Assembly (NCBI GenBank): GCA_965231815.1
Contig: OZ246890.1
Coordinates: 3,286,001-3,350,000, forward strand
DNA length: 64,000 nt
Direction of reading: 5' to 3'
Origin: JAPPFW01 sp965231815
GTDB taxonomy: Bacteria > Actinomycetota > Acidimicrobiia > Spongiisociales > Spongiisociaceae
The first letter of the stretch is position 1; the number at the start of each line of letters is the position of its first letter. The notes beneath the pieces were generated by a model. It saw only the letters and a list, made by a program, of their open reading frames with translations, did not search any database and was not told where the DNA came from. Of this stretch, positions 36,034 through 45,115 are shown piece after piece. Made by a program: the position numbers and the translations under genes.

Positions 36034-37365
36034 TCACAAGCCCCTGAGCCTCACGCCCAGGTCATCAGGAGAGATGAAGACTCGTCGCCGACCCTCAAGG
36101 CCGACGTCCAGTAGCAGTCCATGTGATGTCAGGTCGATTAGATCCGTACGAGCCGTTTGCAGAACAACACTATGGCTGTTGGCGTGGCTCCGGTACGTGT
36201 AGCGAAACCCCGGATGCCGTAGGGCGTGTCCTAGTAGGGCTCGTTGTCTGTGGTTGAGACCAGGCAGATCCCTGGCTAGGCGTTCCGCGGTTTGCATACT
36301 CTTGAGGGTCTCGTCGACGTAGGCCGCCAATTCCTCGAAAGCCCTTCTCAAGACATCTAGTTGGTGGATCAGAAAGTACGTCAGGTCGTTGCCGTCCGTT
36401 TCTGTATGGAGGAAGGCGCGAGCGTACTTCGCCGGCGCCTTCAGGACGATCTCGGAAATCGAGACATACTCGGTAAGCCAGTACCCGGCCCGCAGAGCGG
36501 ACCAGTAGAACAAGGCGCGAGCCGCTCGACCGTTCCCGTCGACGAATGGATGAATATAAGCCAACCAGAAGTGGAGCAAGATGGCTTTGACCAGCGGATG
36601 GGTAAACGAGTCCGCCCCATCGTTGGCGAAGTTACACATTCGTTCGATACGTTCCGGGATCTGTTCGGCTGGCGGCGGCGTAAAAATAACCTCGTCGCTG
36701 TGCCAGGCGACAACAGACACCCTCGTTTCATCCGGGTGCTGGAAACGGCCGTAGTCCCTCGAGTGTTCCAACGTGCCGTCGGTGAGCAAGGCGTGCATCT
36801 CCAGGAGTAGTTCCGGAGTGAGGTCCTCCGAGGCCGCTTCCTTGATGTGGCTGATTGCTCGGTGGTTGTTGAAGATCATGCGTTCGGACTTGTCTCGAGG
36901 GTTCCGACCTGACCGGAGCATCTGCTTGGCTACAACACGAGTTGTGGAGGCCCCCTCAAGTTGTGACGATGAAAGAGCTTCTTCGATGAGGCCCCTTACC
37001 TTGTAGCGGTTCCGCGTAGTTCGATCCACGACAGCCGCGGGCGCGGCAGACCGGCCGGTGGCCCGAAGATCCAGCCGATGGAGGCTCTTGAGGACCGGAT
37101 CAACCAGGCTGTAGGAAAACGGCACTCCGCCTGTGTCAACCAATTCGGTAGGTCGGGATGACTGACCTCGGGCAAGGCGCATGCCGGCCCACCATTGCTC
37201 GACCGTGAGACCCTCTGGAGGCTCCCTCCGACGGATGTCATTCCAGTGAAGATACCGTCCGTCCTCCAATGTCGGGCCCACGTTCACCACCCGTACGAAC
37301 ATTTCAGGCTGGAGGCCCATGAGGAGACCGGATAGTTCCGGAGGTCTGGCGATCCGCGTAGTCAT
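36034..37365 (-). CDS. Fic family protein with C-terminal winged-helix-like region
   Basis: 443 residues from ATG 37365, chosen because AGAGG is five bases upstream and the longer frame runs into the next gene's 5' region. Catalytic loop HPFVDGNGRAARALFY; inhibitory motif SSSQLEGA (SxxxEG) precedes it, so the enzyme is of the self-inhibited class. The N-terminal residues 60-110 resemble the DUF4172-like or Fic_N lead domain. The C-terminal 80 residues (HRQRALLGHALRHPG, DLIDLTSHGLL) look like a winged helix, which in similar Fic proteins binds DNA or targets. Downstream, the dyad TTCTAAATTAGAA at 36008 lies in an AT-rich convergent gap; a related TTCTAATCAGAA lies upstream at 37412. Confidence 0.9.
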   Translation of the reverse strand: MTTRIARPPELSGLLMGLQPEMFVRVVNVGPTLEDGRYLHWNDIRRREPPEGLTVEQWWAGMRLARGQSSRPTELVDTGGVPFSYSLVDPVLKSLHRLDLRATGRSAAPAAVVDRTTRNRYKVRGLIEEALSSSQLEGASTTRVVAKQMLRSGRNPRDKSERMIFNNHRAISHIKEAASEDLTPELLLEMHALLTDGTLEHSRDYGRFQHPDETRVSVVAWHSDEVIFTPPPAEQIPERIERMCNFANDGADSFTHPLVKAILLHFWLAYIHPFVDGNGRAARALFYWSALRAGYWLTEYVSISEIVLKAPAKYARAFLHTETDGNDLTYFLIHQLDVLRRAFEELAAYVDETLKSMQTAERLARDLPGLNHRQRALLGHALRHPGFRYTYRSHANSHSVVLQTARTDLIDLTSHGLLLDVGLEGRRRVFISPDDLGVRLRGL

Positions 37366-37617
37366 TCGACCTCTACAAACGTGAGCTTTAGGCAGAAAAC
37401 TGTGAATCTGTCTTCTAATCAGAACGATATTAGTACATACGTTTGGACTATCGTGTCGGCCGGCTCTACGGTGAGGGACATCGAATAGTGGCCCGAACAG
37501 GATGTGCAGGTCGTGAATGCCACCCAACCGTGCCCACGAAAGGTGGTTTGAACCCACCCGGTTTCCGATGAAGTCGACCCGGTTGGGTGGACCGAACCGC
37601 ACATCGGAGTGAACCCC

Positions 37618-38721
37618 ATGGCTACCAAGAGGCGACCAACTCGTATGACGGCGGTGGTGCTCCGAGGTCATGGCGGCATCGACCAACTCGAATACGTGAC
37701 CGACTTCCCGCGTCCCGTCCCGGATCGGGATGAGGTGCTGGTCGAAGTCGCCGCGTGCGGTCTGAACAACACTGATGTAAACACTCGGACCGGTTGGTAC
37801 TCGAAGTCGGTGAGTTCAGCCACCGGAGAGGAGGTAACCACCTCCGATGCGGACGGCTCGTGGACCGGCGGGATCGGGTTCCCTCTCGTCCAAGGCGCTG
37901 ATCCGGTCGGCCGAGTCGTACAGTCGGGAGCAGCCGTCGACCCGGATCTTCTCGGGAGGCGGGTGATGATCGACCCGTGGGTGCGAGATCCCGGCGGTGA
38001 CCTCAAACGCGCCGGATACCTGGGTTCTGAACGGCACGGGGGATATGCGGAGTACGTGGCCGTCCCGTCCGCCAATGCACATCCCATCGAGAGCCGCCTG
38101 ACCGATGTCGAACTCGCCTCGTTCGCCTGTTCATACTCAACCGCCGAGCACATGATCGAGAGGGCCGGGGTCAAGGAAGGGGACCGGGTGGTCATCACAG
38201 GCGCGTCGGGCGGGGTGGGCGCCGCCCTGATCCAACTGGCCCGGCGGCGGGATGCGACAACGGTCGCCATCTCGTCGAGCGCCAAGATCGAATCGGTTCG
38301 ACGTCTCACCGGAGCGCACCATGTGATCGACCGGCGCTCGAACCGGATAGCCGAGCGGATTCGCAAGATTGTCGGCGAGGTGGACGTCGTGGCCGATGTC
38401 GTCGGCGGTCCCCTATTCGCCGACCTCTTCGACACCATCCGGAGGGGTGGGCACTACACGATCGCCGGCGCCGTCGCCGGACCGAAAGTGGAGCTCGACC
38501 TGCGCACCCTTTACCTCCGGGATATCACTATGCACGGCTGCACCGTGACCACACCACACGTCTTCGCCAATCTGGTCCGCTACATCGAAACCGGTCGGAT
38601 CAAGCCCTTAGTCGCTGCCGTGTACCCACTCGAGCGGCTCCGCGCGGCGCAGGAAGCCTTCCTCCGGAAGGAGCATGTGGGCGCCATCGTGATCAAGGTT
38701 AAAAGCGCCGATCACACGTAA
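37618..38721 (+). CDS. Medium-chain dehydrogenase/reductase (quinone-oxidoreductase-like)
   Basis: 367 residues from ATG 37618 (an upstream GTG at 37609 is possible). GroES-like part: VLVEVAACGLNNTDVNTRTG and FPLVQGADPVGRV. Rossmann part: GDRVVITGASGGVGAALIQLA, the GxGxxG-type NAD(P) motif, then DVVADVVGGPLFADL and GGHYTIAGAVAG. The usual catalytic zinc Cys/His pattern is incomplete and no structural-zinc loop with four Cys is seen, so it may be zinc-independent. Substrate unknown. It is convergent with the MFS gene, with a dispersed repeat between them. Confidence 0.85.
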   Translation: MATKRRPTRMTAVVLRGHGGIDQLEYVTDFPRPVPDRDEVLVEVAACGLNNTDVNTRTGWYSKSVSSATGEEVTTSDADGSWTGGIGFPLVQGADPVGRVVQSGAAVDPDLLGRRVMIDPWVRDPGGDLKRAGYLGSERHGGYAEYVAVPSANAHPIESRLTDVELASFACSYSTAEHMIERAGVKEGDRVVITGASGGVGAALIQLARRRDATTVAISSSAKIESVRRLTGAHHVIDRRSNRIAERIRKIVGEVDVVADVVGGPLFADLFDTIRRGGHYTIAGAVAGPKVELDLRTLYLRDITMHGCTVTTPHVFANLVRYIETGRIKPLVAAVYPLERLRAAQEAFLRKEHVGAIVIKVKSADHT

Positions 38722-38801
38722 GGATACGCACGGCGCCGATGTGGTGGGTTGGTAGTCCCCGAAGTTCGGTCTCCGGGTGCATCTAGAAGTGGTGGACCCA
38801 T

Positions 38802-38916
38802 TAGGAGAGTGCTGAGAAACCCCGCACAAAGGGATTCACCCGCTAACCCGCAACTCTCTGAACAGGCGGTTTGCCGACCACTTAACCCCGTAAGACTCGT
38901 TTTTGGGACCCTTCTA
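38802..38916 (-). repeat. Dispersed 115-bp inverted-terminal-repeat element, copy 4
   Basis: Same orientation as copy 3. Starts TAGGAGAGTGCTGA; the right end GGACCCTTCTA is a little degenerate. The last three bases, read on the minus strand, form the TAG stop of the MFS gene. Lies between two convergent genes, where its hairpin could terminate transcription from both sides. Confidence 0.85.
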
Positions 38917-40149
38917 GAACGCCCGATTCGTCTCCTTCAAGGACTTGGAACCAAGCCACACGGCGACCACCGTCGCCATAGTCGCCAATACGACAACCCC
39001 TCCCCGGAAGCTTCCGCTCCGGTCTATCCATAGACCGGCGATGGTGACGCCCAGTGTCGCGAACCAGGCCCCGGCTACCAGCCCCAACGACACGGTACGC
39101 GGAGCGAGTTCACGGGGAAGACCCCGGTGAGCTAGCAATCCCAAGAGTCCCCAGAGTGGATAGTTGAGCACGGCAAACCCGGCCGAGGCGACTAACAGCC
39201 CCTGGTACGACCAGGTGAATGCGAGCACCATGAGGCAGAGGGCGTAGGTTAGAACCATCAGCGAGATGACCCCCAGCGGGGCTTTGCGGTCAGCCAGGGC
39301 GCCCAGAGGTAGACCCAGTATCAGACCGACCGCCGAAGCCAACCACCAAGGAAACCCCGCCGCCAGGGGACTCACCATGAGTTCGTCCACCGCTATTTCC
39401 GACAGGTAACTAGCAAAGGTGAACCCACCGATTCCGGCAAACATGCTCAGCACGATGACGACCCTCCCGGTCGGGACCGACCAGATCCGCCTCCATACGG
39501 GAACCTGCCCGACCACTCGTACCGGGCGGTCCGGGCGATCGATCGGATTCCGGAGAACCAGGTAGGTGGCGGCCAAAGTTAGGAGGGAGACGCTACCGGC
39601 AATGACAAATGCCCACCTCCATTCATCGGCGTCGGCGAACACCTGGACGAACATCCCATTCACCCCGCTTCCGATACCCGCCCCCACCGAGGACATCGAG
39701 AGGACCCGGCCATGCGAGGAAGGCCGGACAACCTGGCCGACTAGATGAACCGTCGCCGACCAGCTGATAGGCGAGGCTAGGCCGACCGCTACCACGGATA
39801 GGGCCAGCATGCCCGGCGACCCGGCTCGCGACACCGCCAGGAAGCCCGCCGCGCAGACCGCTAGGCAAGCGGCCAGCAAACCGCGAGGAGGCACCCGGTC
39901 CAGTATTGCTATCCCCACCAGCGCACCCAAGCCATAGGACAGGAGCCCGGTGGCTACCGCTAGACCGAGAACCCCGTAACCCGCTTCGAAGGACTCGGCG
40001 ATGCGGGGCAGCATGGCCGGTACCAGGCTGTTCCCGAAGCCGTGGGTAACCAGAATCGCCATCCCGAACAGCGGGGCGGTCGCTATCGCCCTCCGGTAAC
40101 GGTCGGTGGTCGGCGGCGTGGGGGGTGAACCACCCTGGCGCCACTTCAA
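38914..40149 (-). CDS. Major facilitator superfamily transporter
   Basis: 411 residues with about 12 hydrophobic segments. The loop DRVPPRGLLAACLAVCAAG and the second-half GLPLGALADRKAPLGVISL are MFS cytoplasmic-loop motifs. It begins with TTG at 40149, overlapping the stop of the Fe-S subunit gene by four bases (TTGA), so it belongs to the formate dehydrogenase operon. A role in moving formate, another carboxylate or a methylated amine is plausible but not shown. The stop is at the border of repeat copy 4. Confidence 0.85.
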   Translation of the reverse strand: MKWRQGGSPPTPPTTDRYRRAIATAPLFGMAILVTHGFGNSLVPAMLPRIAESFEAGYGVLGLAVATGLLSYGLGALVGIAILDRVPPRGLLAACLAVCAAGFLAVSRAGSPGMLALSVVAVGLASPISWSATVHLVGQVVRPSSHGRVLSMSSVGAGIGSGVNGMFVQVFADADEWRWAFVIAGSVSLLTLAATYLVLRNPIDRPDRPVRVVGQVPVWRRIWSVPTGRVVIVLSMFAGIGGFTFASYLSEIAVDELMVSPLAAGFPWWLASAVGLILGLPLGALADRKAPLGVISLMVLTYALCLMVLAFTWSYQGLLVASAGFAVLNYPLWGLLGLLAHRGLPRELAPRTVSLGLVAGAWFATLGVTIAGLWIDRSGSFRGGVVVLATMATVVAVWLGSKSLKETNRAF

Positions 40150-41120
40150 CGCGCCGAGCTATCTTCGTCGCGTTTACGCGCCCTCCGTAGTACCTGATCG
40201 ATGGGGGTAACCGCCATGTCTCCGAGTTGCTGGACGTATTCGTAGCCGAAGCGACCCTTGATACAGAGGTGGCCCGAGGTTACTGAGTGGTCCATCGGAG
40301 AGGTCACCTTGACGATCCGGTTGTCCTGAACGTGCAACTCCAGGTTGCAACCGACCCCGCAGTAGGAACAGACAGTGCGGGTGACCGTCTGGCGATCATC
40401 ATCCCAGAGCCCGGCCTTCCGCAACTCGAACTCGCTACGAAACATGAGCGCTCCGGTCGGGCACACCCCGATGCAGTTCCCGCAGAATACGCACGCCGAG
40501 TCGGTAAGGCCGACGTTGTACTCGGTGGAGATCCGGGCGTCGAATCCCCGGCCCGCGACGGCGATGGCAAAAGTGTTCTGGGCATCTTCACCACATGCCT
40601 CAACGCACTTGTAACACAGGATGCAGCGGGAGTAGTCACGGATGTACAGTTCGTTGTCGACTTTGACCGGCTGGCTCACCGTCTCAGCAGCTGCCCCGTC
40701 ACCGATGTGGTGATGGCCGACGACCCGCTCATCCCTATCACCGTCGGGCGGCGCCGGAGTACCGAAGCGGTCCGGATCACATCCGTACTCCTCCATCCAT
40801 CTTTCGGTCTGGTCATCCACCAACCCCATATCTACCGAGGAGGCCAGGAACTCGTAGACCAGCTTGCGGGAGTGGCGTACCCGGTCGGAGACGGTCGATA
40901 CCACCATCCCCGGCTCAGCGGCCCGGCTACAGGAAGGCACGAGGGTCCGGCTCCCCTGCACCTCCACCACGCACACCCGGCATACGTTGACCGGGGTGAG
41001 GTTGTCGAGGTAGCACAGGGTGGGCTGATCGTTCCCCATCGCCCGGCAGGCGTCGAGAATGGTGGACCCGGCCGGGATCGCAACCTCGGAACCATCGATC
41101 GTGAGGGAAACCTCAGCCAT
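40146..41120 (-). CDS. Formate dehydrogenase alpha subunit, separately encoded N-terminal Fe-S part
   Basis: 324 residues. A [2Fe-2S] NuoG-like domain uses Cys36, Cys47, Cys50 and Cys64 (VNVCRVCVVEV). Two 4Fe-4S clusters follow (CILCYKCVEAC and CVFCGNCIGVCP). The end carries the molybdopterin-enzyme 4Fe-4S motif CSYCGVGCN...GHLCIKGRFGYEYV. In common NAD-linked FdhA/FdsA enzymes these 300 residues are fused in front of the molybdenum domain. Here the protein stops shortly after and the molybdenum domain is another gene two positions upstream. The ATG at 41120 has GGGAGG just before it; it overlaps the end of the NuoEF-like gene by 8 bases. Confidence 0.9.
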   Translation of the reverse strand: MAEVSLTIDGSEVAIPAGSTILDACRAMGNDQPTLCYLDNLTPVNVCRVCVVEVQGSRTLVPSCSRAAEPGMVVSTVSDRVRHSRKLVYEFLASSVDMGLVDDQTERWMEEYGCDPDRFGTPAPPDGDRDERVVGHHHIGDGAAAETVSQPVKVDNELYIRDYSRCILCYKCVEACGEDAQNTFAIAVAGRGFDARISTEYNVGLTDSACVFCGNCIGVCPTGALMFRSEFELRKAGLWDDDRQTVTRTVCSYCGVGCNLELHVQDNRIVKVTSPMDHSVTSGHLCIKGRFGYEYVQQLGDMAVTPIDQVLRRARKRDEDSSAR

Positions 41121-42897
41121 TGTCACCTCCCAGCAAACCCAGATCGGCAGCCGACCGGATAGCGGTGGATGCGGTGTGGCCGAGGCCGCATATCGAAGCG
41201 TCCATCATCACTCTGGCCAGGTCGTTGAACAACTCCTCCTCGAATGGGCCCCCACAAAGGTGACGGGACAGCAGTTCCTCCTGACGAACGGTACCTACCC
41301 GGCACGGCACGCACTGTCCACATGACTCGTCCCGGAAGAAACGGGCGATGCGGCGAGCAGTGGCGCGGAAGTCGGTGGCGTCGTCAAACACCATCACCAC
41401 TCCCGAACCGAGCGTCGCATCGCTCGCCTGGGCGTCCTCGAAGGTCAACGGCATGTCGAGGTGCTCCTCCCCTACGAAGATCCCCGCCGCTCCGCCCAGC
41501 ATCACCGCCCCGAGCCGTCCCGTTCCGGTAATTCCACCGGCAAGTTGGACGAGGTTGTGGAGAGTCTCCCCGAACTCCACCTCGTACACTCCCGGCGCCG
41601 CGACGTCTCCGGAGAGGCAGAACAGTTTCGGACCGCTGGACTGTTCGGTACCGATCTTCGAGTACGCATCCCCACCACCGAGGATGATCTCGGGCACGTT
41701 GACCAGCGTCTCGACGTTGTTTATGACCGTGGGACACCCGAAAAGACCATGCTGGGTAGGGAAGGGAGGTTTGTTGCGCGGCTCACCCCGCTTCCCCTCG
41801 ATGGAGTTCATCAAAGCGGTCTCCTCACCGCATATATATGCGCCGCCGCCCCGCCTGATCTCGATCTCAAAACTTCGGCCACAACCCGCTACGTCCTTGC
41901 CGAGCAACCCCGCGCCGCGAGCCGCGTCGATTGCGTGCTCCAGTCGGGCTACCGACCGCGGGTACTCCGCACGGATATACAGGTAACCCAACTCGGCGCC
42001 GATCGTCAGCCCGGCAATGGTCATCGATTCGACGAGCGCGAACGGGTCACCCTCCATCAGGACCCGGTCCTTGAAGGTGCCGGGTTCGGACTCGTCGGCG
42101 TTACATATGAGGTAACGGGGCGTGACCCCGGAACGGGCCACCGCATCCCACTTGATGCCCATCGGAAAGGCAGCACCGCCCCGCCCCCTCAGGTTGGATG
42201 CCTTGATCTCGGCGATGACCCGGTCCGCGCCCATGTCGATGGTCTTGGTCAGGGCCCGGTAGCCTCCCGACGCCCGGTATTCGTCCAGCGACAGCGGATC
42301 GACTACTCCCACCCGCTTGAGCAGCCGCAAAGACGTATCTCCTACTTGAGGTACCGAGACCTCCGCACCCTCTACCTCGGCGCCTTCGAGGCAAGCGCGG
42401 ACCCTGCCGGGCGTAGCGTCGACCACAACACAATGTTGCTCACCCGCCCGCTGGAAGAACACCGCCGGGCCGCGGTCACACTGACCCAGGCAGGGGCTCG
42501 GATGGACATCGGGTCGGTCGGCAAGATCATGGAGGATCCGTTCTCCCCCGAGTTTCCGGCAGGCCACATCATCGCACACATGCGCTACCCGGGGAGGACG
42601 CTCCTCCAGAGCAAGCAGGGCGTAGAACCCGGCCACCCCGTAAGCTTCGGCCGGAGGTACTCCCAACCGCTCGCACACGTAGTTGAGCGCGCCCTTGCTT
42701 ATCCAACCGATTCGATCCTGTACGGCATGGAGGGCCGGTAGGAGCAAGCGTCGCATACGAGCCGAATGGTGATAACCGCCCACCGCTACCCGGCCGTCTA
42801 GCGAGCGGTCCGGCTCACCCTTCCAGGACGAAGCGGGCGGACCCAGCAGACAGTCCACCGCGTCTCGCTCGTCGCCCGTAGGCGCTTCCGGCATCAA
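41113..42897 (-). CDS. fdhB: Formate dehydrogenase beta subunit (NuoE-NuoF fusion, NAD/FMN)
   Basis: 594 residues. The N-terminal 160 are NuoE/FdsG-like with a [2Fe-2S] site (CDDVACRKLG and CLGQCDRGPAVF). The rest is NuoF/FdsB: SNLRGRGGAAFPMGIKW (NAD/FMN loop), NADESEPGTFKDR, GAYICGEETALMNSIEG, and the 4Fe-4S motif ESCGQCVPCRVG. It should pass electrons from the Fe-S chain of the alpha subunit to NAD+. It sits between the two halves of the alpha subunit in gene order, 204 bases after the catalytic gene. Confidence 0.93.
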   Translation of the reverse strand: MMPEAPTGDERDAVDCLLGPPASSWKGEPDRSLDGRVAVGGYHHSARMRRLLLPALHAVQDRIGWISKGALNYVCERLGVPPAEAYGVAGFYALLALEERPPRVAHVCDDVACRKLGGERILHDLADRPDVHPSPCLGQCDRGPAVFFQRAGEQHCVVVDATPGRVRACLEGAEVEGAEVSVPQVGDTSLRLLKRVGVVDPLSLDEYRASGGYRALTKTIDMGADRVIAEIKASNLRGRGGAAFPMGIKWDAVARSGVTPRYLICNADESEPGTFKDRVLMEGDPFALVESMTIAGLTIGAELGYLYIRAEYPRSVARLEHAIDAARGAGLLGKDVAGCGRSFEIEIRRGGGAYICGEETALMNSIEGKRGEPRNKPPFPTQHGLFGCPTVINNVETLVNVPEIILGGGDAYSKIGTEQSSGPKLFCLSGDVAAPGVYEVEFGETLHNLVQLAGGITGTGRLGAVMLGGAAGIFVGEEHLDMPLTFEDAQASDATLGSGVVMVFDDATDFRATARRIARFFRDESCGQCVPCRVGTVRQEELLSRHLCGGPFEEELFNDLARVMMDASICGLGHTASTAIRSAADLGLLGGDNG

Positions 42898-43101
42898 CCG
42901 CAGGTCGATGGCAGCCTCCTTGGAATGTCTTGAACCAGTCTCTCCGACTCAAACATGAGCAACTGGAAGACCGAAGCAGCGGTTAGCCGGTCAACCATAG
43001 ATCAGGTCCAATATAGAGCACCCGTAACCCTCCCCGGCGACGCCCGTGCTCTCCCGTGGGAGTCCCCCATCAGGAAAGGACCATCACTAGATCGGCCATC
43101 A

Positions 43102-44985
43102 CTACACGACGGCTTCTATCCGGACCGCGGTGGCCTTGAACTCTGCGGTTCCAGACTTCGGATCCCACGCGTCGATGGTGAGCACGTTCACATCCGCCTC
43201 GTCCGGGTTATGGACGGACATGAAGGCCAACCCCTGCCGCAGTGATGGTTCGAAGAACACCGGAACGTCGAGGTTCCCACGCCGGGAGGTGACCTTCACC
43301 ACCTCACCATCGGTAAGCCCGAGTGCGGCCCCATCTTCCGGCGCAATCTCGATAGCGGCACCCACCCGGAGCGGGGATCGGTAGCCGCTCGACTGGACCC
43401 CTGTGTTGTAGGAATCCAGGCGCCGACCGGTGGTCAGACGGATCGGGTATTCCGAGGTCAGCTCATCGACCGGCGGCGTCCAGGGTGTTGGTATGAAGGG
43501 CACCTGCTCCCGGCTGATCGGATCATCCCAGAGGCCCCCATGCAGGAACTGCGTTCCCGGGTGGTCTTCATCGGGGCAAGGCCATGGAATACCACCTGCC
43601 TCATCAAGACGGTGGTACGACATCCCACCGTGCAAAGGTGACAGGCTCCGAAGTTCATCCCATAACTCCTCGGCGGTGGGATAACCCCACCCGTAGCCCA
43701 TCCGTTCGGCGATAGCGGAGAGAATATCCAGATCGTCCCATGCCTCCCCCGGAGGATCAAGCGCCTTGCGGACCCTCTGAACCCGCCGTTCGGAGGAGGT
43801 GACGGTGCCATCCGACTCGGCCCAACCGGCCGCCGCCGGGAGCACCACATCCGCCAGGGCGGCGGTGCGGGTCATGAACATGTCCTGAACCAGCATGAAG
43901 TCCAGACCCGACAGGATCTCCCTCACATGATCCGAACGGGCCTCGGACTGGGCGGGGTTCTCCCCCAACACGTACAGGGCGGTGATCTCTCCCCGCTCCA
44001 TGGCCTCAAGCATCAGGGAAAGGTGCTTGCCCTTGCGGTCCGGTACCCGGCGACCCCACCGCGCTTCGAACTTGCCCCTGGCGACCGGATCTTCCACATC
44101 CTGGAAACCCGGAAGCTTGTTGGGTAGCGCCCCCATGTCTCCGCCGCCCTGGACGTTGTTCTGGCCACGGATGGGAACGAGACCGGAACCGTAGCGACCG
44201 ACGTGGCCGGTCAGCAAGGCAAGGTTGATAAGCGCCAGCACGTTATCCGTGGCATTGTGGTGTTCGGTGATACCGAGCGTCCAGCAGATCTGCGCCCGCT
44301 CCGCGGTCGCATAATCATGCGCCATCCTCCGGATAACCTCAGCGGGAACACCGGTCACCTCGGCGCCCCGCTCCAGGGTCCAGGACTCGACCGCGGTCGC
44401 GTAGCCCTCAAAGCCCACCGTCGCATGTTCGACGAAGCCCCGGTTATGCAAACCGGACGCGATGACTTCCCGCCCCACCGTGTTGGCCAGAGCGATGTCG
44501 GCGCCCACATCGATACCCAGCCAGACATCCGCCCACATAGCGGAAGTGGTACGGCGAGGATCTATCGTGTACATGGTCGCGCCGTTACGGATCCCTTTCA
44601 TAAGGTGATGGAAGAAGATCGGGTGCGCTTCCCGGGCGTTGGAGCCCCACAGGAGAATTACATCGGTGGTCTCGATCTCTTCATACGAACAGGTACCGCC
44701 CCCTAGCCCGAAAACTGCCGCCAGACCGGCGACGGAAGGGGCGTGTCAGGTTCGGTTGCAGGAATCGATATTGTTGGAACCCATAGCCAAGCGGGCGAAC
44801 TTCTGAGCCAGGAAATTGGTCTCGTTCGTCGCTTTGGAACACGAGAACATCCCGAAAGAGTTGGCGCGGTGAGCGGAAAGCCCTGCCGCAGCCACGTCGA
44901 GGGCCTCGTCCCAGGAAGTCGGCGCCAACTTGCCGTTGCGCCGCACGTATGGCGTGGTGAGGCGGGGTTGTATCCTCTTCGGCAT
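43102..44985 (-). CDS. fdhA: Formate dehydrogenase catalytic (molybdopterin) subunit, selenocysteine at UGA codon 80
   Basis: 627-residue product if the in-frame UGA at 44746-44748 is read as selenocysteine. Around it the protein reads MGSNNIDSCNRT-Sec-HAPSVAGLAAVFG, exactly where formate dehydrogenases carry catalytic Sec or Cys followed by His. Both sides are in one frame and both match the enzyme: RNGKLAPTSWDEALDVAA before, VILLWGSNAREAHPIFFHH and TIDPRRTTSAMWADVWLG after. A SECIS-like hairpin with GGTCT loop follows the UGA. The 4Fe-4S motif normally at the N-terminus is absent and is on the separate gene at 40146. Start ATG 44985 has AAGGAAG upstream. It follows fhs, giving formate production and oxidation in one operon. 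Confidence 0.93.
44715..44748 (-). promoter_or_regulatory. UGA selenocysteine codon and bacterial SECIS hairpin
   Basis: On the minus strand the UGA is followed by a ten-base spacer and then a stem: CCGTCGCC (44735-44728), apical loop GGTCT (44727-44723), GGCGGCAG (44722-44715). Seven of eight positions can pair, counting one G-U. The spacer length and the GGTCT loop agree with the E. coli fdhF SECIS element. No selA, selB, selC or selD was recognised in this window. Confidence 0.85.
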
Positions 44986-45115
44986 TAGATCACTTCCTTT
45001 CCCAGCTCTCGGAGGAGCGTCCACTCTCCGCCGCCCTGTGGTGGGGGTGGGCGGGCTGATCCGACCGGGGACGGCTCACCCTGAACTCATCCCGGTGGGA
45101 TCCCACATTCACAGC

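Noticed and set aside
41461..42741. 426-codon plus-strand open frame opposite fdhB
   Set aside because: Antisense to NuoF-like motifs; no recognisable domain.
44746..44748. Nonsense mutation in the formate dehydrogenase gene
   Set aside because: The stop is UGA at the exact catalytic Sec/Cys position, frame is continuous on both sides, and a SECIS-like hairpin follows, so selenocysteine is the better reading.
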